DNA of 5,917 nt from JAFHCF01 sp048497495 (GTDB taxonomy: Bacteria > Pseudomonadota > Alphaproteobacteria > Rhizobiales > Ancalomicrobiaceae), in contig JAFHCF010000077.1 of the NCBI GenBank assembly GCA_048497495.1, positions 1-5,917 of the forward strand, written 5' to 3'. A program made the position numbers and the translations under genes. Shown here one piece after another: positions 1 through 3,611 of the stretch. The notes under the pieces are model-generated. The model saw nothing but the letters and a program-made list of their open reading frames with translations, was not told the origin of the DNA and searched no databases. Within the stretch, counting starts at the first letter, position 1; each line of letters begins with the position of its first letter.

Positions 1-40
1 AATGTGGGCGGGATCCGCGCGCCTGATCGAGACGTGTCGC

Positions 41-58
41 CCAGCCGGGGAGGGCTGG
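41..58 (-). terminator. Weak hairpin just past the stop of the small exported protein gene
   Basis: An inverted repeat with perfect 6-base arms (CCAGCC at 41-46 and GGCTGG at 53-58) and a 6-base loop lies 11 bases beyond the stop codon of the minus-strand gene at 70-414. With a single bulged base the stem can be lengthened by two further pairs. Position and shape fit a transcription terminator for that gene. There is no T-run on the minus-strand downstream side, so intrinsic termination is not assured. Confidence 0.3.
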
Positions 59-69
59 CGCCGTCCGGC

Positions 70-414
70 TCACTGGCGATAGAGGCAGCGGCGATAGAGA
101 GCGCTGCCGGGGCGATATTCGCCGCAGGCTTCCGTCGGCACGGTGCGCACGTGACGCGGCGGACGATGGGTGGGGCCGCAGGCGATGGTCGGCGGGCAGT
201 TGCCCGGCGTGCCGTAGACGATGACGGCGGAAGGGCTGCCGGTGCCGTCGCCGTTGTCGCCACCGCCGCGACCATTGCCGCCGCCGGCGGTGGCGGCCTG
301 AGCGGAGGCGATGGAACCGACGAGCGCCACGGCGAGGGTCGCGGCGACGGCGGTGAGACGGAAGCCGCGAAGGGTGGAGGACGAAACGGCGGGGGCGGTG
401 AGATCGATCGACAT
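70..414 (-). CDS. Small exported glycine-rich protein with four cysteines, function unknown
   Basis: This 114-residue protein is not recognised as a named family. Residues 1-40 look like a Sec signal peptide: a polar start with arginines at 16 and 19, a hydrophobic core (about residues 20-35, rich in Ala, Val and Leu), and an Ala-Gln-Ala cleavage site near residue 40. The mature part begins with a Gly/Asn/Asp-rich linker (about 41-60). A compact C-terminal part follows, with cysteines at 73, 79, 97 and 110 and the tail pattern C-G-E-Y-R-P-G-S-A-L-Y-R-R-C. Four cysteines in an exported protein suggest two disulfide bonds in the periplasm or outside the cell (inference). The ATG at 414 is chosen because an AGGAG ribosome-binding site (plus-strand CTCCT at 422-426) sits 7 bases upstream and because the signal peptide starts there. 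The minus-strand frame stays open far upstream, but that is antisense to glyQ and not coding. Confidence that it is a gene is good; its role is unknown. Confidence 0.72.
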   Translation of the reverse strand: MSIDLTAPAVSSSTLRGFRLTAVAATLAVALVGSIASAQAATAGGGNGRGGGDNGDGTGSPSAVIVYGTPGNCPPTIACGPTHRPPRHVRTVPTEACGEYRPGSALYRRCLYRQ

Positions 415-500
415 GGGGGCTCTCCTCGGGGTTCGAGCGGGGGGATTTCCCCGCCTCTTGCCCATGGGTCGCGCCGCCTCGCCGATCGGTTCAGAGAAAA

Positions 501-714
501 ATGCCCGGCCTCGAGGATTTCTTCCGACCGGCCCTGCGCCGCCTCGACCGTCCGGTTCTCCACCTCGGCGCGTCGTGACGGCGAATGTCGCGGACGAGCT
601 TGCCGCATCGTCGTCGCCGGCCTCCATGGCGCGGCGACCTCGAGCCGCGAGATCCTGTTCGCCCACGCCCTGCCGGCGGCGCTGGCCTCGGCGGCGCTGG
701 GCGCCGGGGTGTGA
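501..714 (+). pseudogene. Possible broken short gene (coding-like pieces in different frames)
   Basis: Two pieces look protein-coding by their G/C-ending codons but lie in different frames. The first runs from an ATG at 501 to a TGA at 576-578 and gives 25 residues beginning MPGLEDFFRPALRRLD. The second lies in another frame from about 598 to a TGA at 712-714; it reads RIVVAGLHGAATSS and then an Ala/Leu-rich tail. A few codons between them (about 578-610) look coding in the third frame. This pattern fits a small gene disrupted by frameshifts, or base-calling errors in a GC-rich stretch. It could equally be chance, since GC-rich DNA makes such pieces easily. There is no good ribosome-binding site before 501 and no recognised family. 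Confidence 0.2.
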
Positions 715-736
715 GGGGGGCGACCGCTTTCCGGCG

Positions 737-765
737 TTGACCCCGCCCGCCCCCGTGGCTAGGGT
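737..765 (+). promoter_or_regulatory. Likely sigma-70 promoter for glyQ
   Basis: TTGACC at 737-742 and TAGGGT at 760-765 are separated by exactly 17 bases. The -35 box matches five of six consensus positions. The -10 box keeps the key T, A and final T and has the TAGGG form often seen in alphaproteobacterial housekeeping promoters. A start site near 772 would give a leader of about 30 bases before glyQ. Confidence 0.6.
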
Positions 766-801
766 CCGGCACGATTTCGAAGAGATGCGAAACAAGCCGC
801 C

Positions 802-1740
802 ATGATCGATCCCGCGACGCCTTCCCACATGCGCCCCGATCGCTCCTTCCAGGGGCTGATCCTCACCCTCCAGCGCTTCTGGGCGGACTACGGTTGCGTG
901 GTGCTGCAACCCTACGACATGGAGGTCGGCGCCGGCACCTTCCATCCGGCGACCACCCTGCGCGCGCTCGGGCCGAAGCCCTGGAACGCCGCCTATGTCC
1001 AGCCCTCGCGCCGCCCCAAGGACGGCCGCTACGGCGAGAACCCCAACCGTCTCCAGCACTATTACCAGTTCCAGGTGATCCTGAAGCCGTCGCCCGCCGA
1101 CCTCCAGGACCTCTACCTGAAGAGCCTCTACGCCATCGGCATCGACCCCAAGACCCACGACATCCGCTTCGTCGAGGACGATTGGGAGAGCCCGACGCTC
1201 GGCGCCTGGGGTCTCGGCTGGGAGTGCTGGTGCGACGGCATGGAGGTCTCCCAGTTCACCTATTTCCAGCAGGTCTGCGGCTTCGAATGCGCGCCGGTGG
1301 CGGGTGAACTGACCTACGGCCTCGAGCGCCTCGCCATGTATGTCCAGGGTGTCGACAACGTCTACGACCTCAACTTCAACGGCCGCGACGGCCACGACAA
1401 GGTCACCTACGGCGAGATCTTCCTCCAGGCCGAGCAGGAATATTCGCGCCACAACTTCGAGCACGCCGACGTCGAGATGCTGTTCAAGCAGTTCGACCTG
1501 GCGGCGGAAGCGGCGCAAAAATACCTCGCCGCCGGCTGGGAGACGTCGGAGGAGAAGCGCCATCTGATGGCGCTGCCCGCCTACGACCAGTGCATCAAGG
1601 CCTCCCACGTCTTCAACCTGCTCGACGCGCGCGGCGTCATCTCGGTCACCGAACGCCAGAACTACATCCTGCGTGTGCGCGAACTGGCCAAGGCCTGCGG
1701 CAAGGCCTGGCTGGCGACGGAAGCCGGCGGAGCGATGTGA
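802..1740 (+). CDS. glyQ: Glycyl-tRNA synthetase alpha subunit
   Basis: This cytoplasmic enzyme subunit carries the class II catalytic core that activates glycine with ATP. With GlyS it forms the bacterial two-subunit GlyRS that charges tRNA-Gly. The 312-residue product matches the family throughout: RSFQGLILTLQRFW (residues 14-27), DMEVGAGTFHP (39-49), the QPSRRPKDGRYGENPNRLQH block (67-86), HDIRFVEDDWESPTLGAWG (119-137), the motif-3-like GLERLAMY (173-180) and SVTERQNYILRVR (281-293). Its length is close to E. coli GlyQ (303). The ATG at 802 gives nine extra residues before MRPDRSFQGL. The ATG at 829 would match the start used in some relatives, and neither has a strong Shine-Dalgarno sequence, so the start is uncertain. 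A promoter lies at 737-765. Unusually, glyS is not next; it starts 1.87 kb downstream beyond an opposite-strand gene. Confidence 0.98.
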   Translation: MIDPATPSHMRPDRSFQGLILTLQRFWADYGCVVLQPYDMEVGAGTFHPATTLRALGPKPWNAAYVQPSRRPKDGRYGENPNRLQHYYQFQVILKPSPADLQDLYLKSLYAIGIDPKTHDIRFVEDDWESPTLGAWGLGWECWCDGMEVSQFTYFQQVCGFECAPVAGELTYGLERLAMYVQGVDNVYDLNFNGRDGHDKVTYGEIFLQAEQEYSRHNFEHADVEMLFKQFDLAAEAAQKYLAAGWETSEEKRHLMALPAYDQCIKASHVFNLLDARGVISVTERQNYILRVRELAKACGKAWLATEAGGAM

Positions 1741-1786
1741 GGGGGGCGGGGCGATCGTCGCGACATCGAACGACCCTTCCCCATGA

Positions 1787-1822
1787 CGGCGATGAATTCG
1801 TCGGCACGGGACTTCATCGTCG
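1787..1822 (+). repeat. Inverted repeat between glyQ and the CDGSH gene
   Basis: CGGCGATGAA at 1787-1796 pairs with TTCATCGTCG at 1813-1822 over 10 base pairs including one G-U, with a 16-base loop. Inside the loop a short GTC/GAC pairing could extend the structure. It lies 46 bases after the glyQ stop and 62 before the next start. It may act as a glyQ terminator, although no T-run follows, or as a protein-binding palindrome in the leader of the CDGSH gene. The structure is visible; the role is inferred. Confidence 0.4.
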
Positions 1823-1841
1823 CTTGGAACGCCTCTAATCT
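1813..1841 (+). promoter_or_regulatory. Weak candidate promoter for the CDGSH gene
   Basis: TTCATC at 1813-1818 and TAATCT at 1836-1841 have a 17-base spacing. Only three of six positions match in each box, but the -10 keeps its T, A and final T. A start site near 1848 would leave a leader of under 40 bases with a good ribosome-binding site. The -35 box overlaps the right arm of the inverted repeat at 1787-1822. Confidence 0.25.
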
Positions 1842-1884
1842 CCTCCCGACGCGGCCATCAGAGCCGCCCCACGAGGAGACACCC

Positions 1885-2124
1885 ATGACCGATCCCGTCG
1901 TCGCGCAGAAGGCCCCCTATCCCGTCGAGGTGAAGGAGGGCGAGGCCTATTTCTGGTGCGCCTGCGGCAAGTCGCAGAATCAGCCGTTCTGCGACGGCAG
2001 CCACAAAGGCAGCGACTTCGCGCCGGTCAAATACGTCGCCGACAAGACCGGCAAGGCCTTCTTCTGCGGCTGCAAGCACTCCAAGACGCCGCAACTGTGC
2101 GACGGCTCGCACAAGGCGCTCTGA
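1885..2124 (+). CDS. Small tandem-CDGSH iron-sulfur protein
   Basis: The 79-residue product carries two CDGSH iron-sulfur motifs. The first is Cys25-x-Cys27, Ser30, Pro34, then Cys36-Asp-Gly-Ser-His40. The second is Cys61-x-Cys63, Ser66, Pro69, then Cys72-Asp-Gly-Ser-His76. In this family three Cys and one His per motif bind a redox-active [2Fe-2S] cluster, so two clusters are expected in one small soluble protein. There is no signal peptide or membrane anchor, unlike the mitochondrial mitoNEET relatives. The ATG at 1885 is supported by a GAGGAG ribosome-binding site at 1873-1878, 6 bases upstream; the frame is open further upstream but without such a site. A hairpin terminator follows at 2161-2189, so it is probably transcribed alone. 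Bacterial members are linked to Fe-S handling, electron transfer or redox stress, but the exact role here is unknown. Confidence 0.93.
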   Translation: MTDPVVAQKAPYPVEVKEGEAYFWCACGKSQNQPFCDGSHKGSDFAPVKYVADKTGKAFFCGCKHSKTPQLCDGSHKAL

Positions 2125-2160
2125 GCGCGGGCGATCGAACGGCCGGCACGCGCGGTCTCC

Positions 2161-2189
2161 CGGGCGGCGTCTCCATCAGGCGCCGCCCG
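2161..2189. terminator. Strong hairpin between convergent CDGSH and HxlR genes
   Basis: CGGGCGGCGTCT at 2161-2172 pairs with AGGCGCCGCCCG at 2178-2189 in a 12-base-pair stem with one G-U pair and a 5-base loop (CCATC). The outer nine pairs are perfect. It lies 36 bases after the CDGSH stop and 24 bases after the stop of the minus-strand regulator gene, the expected place for a shared, bidirectional terminator. No long T-run follows on either strand, which is common in GC-rich genomes. Confidence 0.6.
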
Positions 2190-2213
2190 ACGTCGTCTCG
2201 GCCCGCCTCGCTC

Positions 2214-2690
2214 TCAGCCTGCTTCCGTGTCGAACCGCCGGCGGTTCTCGTTGATCCGCCCCTGGTGGGTGACCGCCCAATCGGCGAGGCCGCCGATCGG
2301 GCCGGCGAGCGAGTGGCCGAGATCGGACAGCGCGTATTCGACCTGCGGCGGATTGGTCGGGTGGACGGTGCGCGAGACGAGGCCGTCGCGCTCCAGGCTC
2401 CTCAGCGTCACCGTCAGCATGCGCTGCGAGATGGCGCCGACCTGCCGCTTCAAGGCGTTGAAACGCTGCGGGCCGTCGCCGAGGCGCAGGATGACGAGCA
2501 CGCTCCAGGCGTCGCCCAGACGGTCGAGCACGTCGCGGATCGGACAGGTGACGGCGCGCGGATCGGCGATCGGCGCCACCACGCCGGCGATCAGCCGCAC
2601 GTCGTTCATCAAGCGCGGCGTGCCGCCGGGCATCGTCGGGTCGGCCGTCTCGGCGCCAGGGGCGGTTACGCGGCGGTGCCCTGCGTTCAT
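2214..2690 (-). CDS. HxlR-family winged-helix transcriptional regulator
   Basis: The 158-residue protein is a DNA-binding regulator of the HxlR/MarR-like winged-helix group. The domain runs from about residue 49 to 145: Cys49-Pro-Ile-Arg-Asp-Val, then LGDAWSVLVILRL (58-70), GPQRFNALKRQVGAISQRML (73-92, the recognition-helix region), LRSLERDGLVSR (96-107) and the wing, ending in VEYALSDLGHSL (117-128). Cys49 is the only cysteine and sits where B. subtilis YodB has its redox-sensing cysteine, so sensing of oxidants or electrophiles is plausible (inference). The start at 2690 has an AGAAGGA-type site 9 bases upstream and gives about 48 residues before the domain, longer than usual. Internal Met20 and Met28 are alternatives but lack such a site. 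It is divergent from the oxidoreductase gene at 2801 and probably controls it and itself through the palindrome at 2731-2747. Confidence 0.93.
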   Translation of the reverse strand: MNAGHRRVTAPGAETADPTMPGGTPRLMNDVRLIAGVVAPIADPRAVTCPIRDVLDRLGDAWSVLVILRLGDGPQRFNALKRQVGAISQRMLTVTLRSLERDGLVSRTVHPTNPPQVEYALSDLGHSLAGPIGGLADWAVTHQGRINENRRRFDTEAG

Positions 2691-2716
2691 GAAAGTGCGT
2701 CCTTCTCGAGCCTGTC

Positions 2717-2745
2717 ACTCTATGGCATCTGGTTACTGATCGTAA
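2717..2745 (-). promoter_or_regulatory. Likely promoter of the HxlR regulator gene
   Basis: Read on the minus strand, TTACGA (2745-2740) and TAGAGT (2722-2717) are separated by exactly 17 bases. The -10 box matches four of six consensus positions, and the start site would be near 2710, leaving a short leader that contains the AGAAGGA ribosome-binding site. The -35 box lies inside the palindrome at 2731-2747, so a bound regulator would block it. Confidence 0.5.
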
Positions 2746-2747
2746 CC
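2731..2747. promoter_or_regulatory. Palindromic operator, probably for the HxlR regulator
   Basis: GGTTACTGATCGTAACC is a perfect inverted repeat with 6-base arms and a 5-base centre, and it is AT-richer than its surroundings. It lies between the divergent regulator and oxidoreductase genes and covers the regulator's likely -35 box. HxlR-type dimers bind such dyads, commonly with TTAC/GTAA-like half-sites next to the gene they control, so this is the best candidate site for autoregulation and control of the divergent reductase gene. A lone GGTTAC half-site also occurs at 2664-2669 inside the regulator's 5' coding region. Confidence 0.65.
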
Positions 2748-2800
2748 TACATGCGCAATCTACCCCACCCGGGCGGCGCGCTCAACGAGGAAGTTCCCCC

Positions 2801-3472
2801 ATGAAGATCGCTCTCATCGGCGCCACCGGCTATGTCGGCGCCGCCGTTCTCGACGAAGCCCTGTCGCGCGGCCACGAAGTGGTGGTGCTCGCCCGCACCC
2901 CCGCCAAGATCGAGGCCCGCGCGGGCGTCACTGTCGTTTCCGCCGACGCCTATGACGCGGCCTCCGTGGCGAAGGCCGTCACGGGGACCGACGCGGTGAT
3001 CTCGGCCTTCAACCCCGGCTGGACCGATCCCGAGATCAAGGCGCATTTCCTCGCCGGCTCGCAGGCGATCGACGCGGGCGTGCGCGCCTCCGGCGTGACG
3101 CGTCTGCTGGTGGTCGGCGGCGCCGGCAGCCTCTTCGTCGCCCCGGGCATCCAGCTGATCGACACGCCGCAGTTCCCCAAGGAGTATTTCGAGGGCGCCG
3201 ACGGCGCGCGCCAGATCCTCGCGATGTATCGCGACGGTTCGGTCGGTGCCGGGCTCGACTGGACCTTCCTGTCGCCGCCGGTGATGTTCTCGGCTCATGC
3301 GCCGCTGGCCCACGCCCCGCGCAGCGGCCGTTACCGCGTCGGCGCCGAAGCCCCCCTGATGGACGGCGACACCCCCGCCGGCATCTCGGAGGCCGATCTC
3401 GCCGTGGCGATCGTCGACGAGATCGAAACGCCGAAGCATATCCGCGCCCGCTTCACCGTCGCCTCGGCCTGA
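2801..3472 (+). CDS. NAD(P)-dependent oxidoreductase, NAD(P)H-binding Rossmann family
   Basis: The 223-residue cytoplasmic protein belongs to the atypical short-chain dehydrogenase group often called NAD(P)H-binding or putative NADH-flavin reductase (COG2910-like, YwnB type). It opens with beta strand MKIALIG and the dinucleotide-binding loop GATGYVG (residues 7-13). The segment VVVLARTPAKI (27-37) follows, where Arg32 may read the NADP phosphate. ISAFNPG (67-73), RLLVVGGAGSLF (104-115) and DWTFLSPPVMF (157-167) are typical of the fold and substrate side. The substrate is unknown. The ATG is preceded by GAGGAA at 2787-2792, 8 bases upstream. It is divergent from an HxlR regulator with a palindrome between them, a common arrangement in which the reductase is induced by quinones, aldehydes or other electrophiles (inference). 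A strong hairpin follows at 3498, so it is probably a single-gene transcript. Confidence 0.92.
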   Translation: MKIALIGATGYVGAAVLDEALSRGHEVVVLARTPAKIEARAGVTVVSADAYDAASVAKAVTGTDAVISAFNPGWTDPEIKAHFLAGSQAIDAGVRASGVTRLLVVGGAGSLFVAPGIQLIDTPQFPKEYFEGADGARQILAMYRDGSVGAGLDWTFLSPPVMFSAHAPLAHAPRSGRYRVGAEAPLMDGDTPAGISEADLAVAIVDEIETPKHIRARFTVASA

Positions 3473-3497
3473 GGGCACGACGAAGCCTCGAGAGTCA

Positions 3498-3527
3498 CGA
3501 AGGGGTCGGCCGCCGCCGGCCCCTTCG
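3498..3527 (+). terminator. Long hairpin terminator after the oxidoreductase gene
   Basis: CGAAGGGGTCGGC at 3498-3510 pairs with GCCGGCCCCTTCG at 3515-3527 in a 13-base-pair stem with a single G-U pair and a 4-base loop (CGCC). It begins 25 bases after the oxidoreductase stop. No T-run follows, but the stem is very stable. It should separate transcription of the oxidoreductase from glyS. Confidence 0.65.
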
Positions 3528-3540
3528 CCGCACTTGCGGC
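3527..3540 (+). repeat. Second small hairpin touching the terminator
   Basis: GCCGC at 3527-3531 and GCGGC at 3536-3540 form a perfect 5-base-pair stem with a 4-base loop (ACTT), starting on the last base of the larger terminator hairpin. It ends just before the candidate glyS -35 box. It may be part of the terminator or incidental. Confidence 0.35.
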
Positions 3541-3569
3541 TGGACACCGCCGTCGCCCGATCGTATGCC
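3541..3569 (+). promoter_or_regulatory. Candidate promoter for glyS
   Basis: TGGACA at 3541-3546 (five of six matches to the -35 consensus) and TATGCC at 3564-3569 (three of six, keeping TAT) are 17 bases apart. A start site near 3576 would give a leader of about 36 bases. An independent promoter is expected because glyS follows a strong terminator and is cut off from glyQ by an opposite-strand gene. Confidence 0.45.
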
Positions 3570-3611
3570 TCGACCCCGACCGTCGAAGTGCCTTCAAGAT
3601 CGAGCCCGTCC

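Larger units (their letters stand above)
415..801. other. 387-base gap without a confident gene; leader regions of two divergent genes
   Basis: This gap separates the minus-strand exported-protein gene from glyQ. It contains the AGGAG site of the former at 422-426, a short GGGGA-TT-TCCCC palindrome at 441-452, possible coding remnants at 501-714, and the glyQ promoter at 737-765. No clear sigma-70 promoter for the minus-strand gene was found. No RNA gene or repeat family was recognised. Confidence 0.6.

Noticed and set aside
491..772. A 93-codon minus-strand open frame in the gap before glyQ
   Set aside because: Its product is almost entirely Arg, Pro, Gly and Ser, typical of an out-of-frame reading of GC-rich DNA, with no ribosome-binding site.
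70..1608. A 512-codon minus-strand open frame running through the small exported-protein gene and antisense to glyQ
   Set aside because: Only the last 114 codons have a ribosome-binding site and a signal peptide. The rest is a mirror of glyQ caused by the scarcity of stop codons in GC-rich DNA.
3534..3611. N-terminal extension of GlyS by 26 residues from a TTG start
   Set aside because: The TTG lies inside the small hairpin and the extra residues do not resemble the GlyS family, which begins at MPELLLE; the candidate promoter would also start transcription downstream of it.
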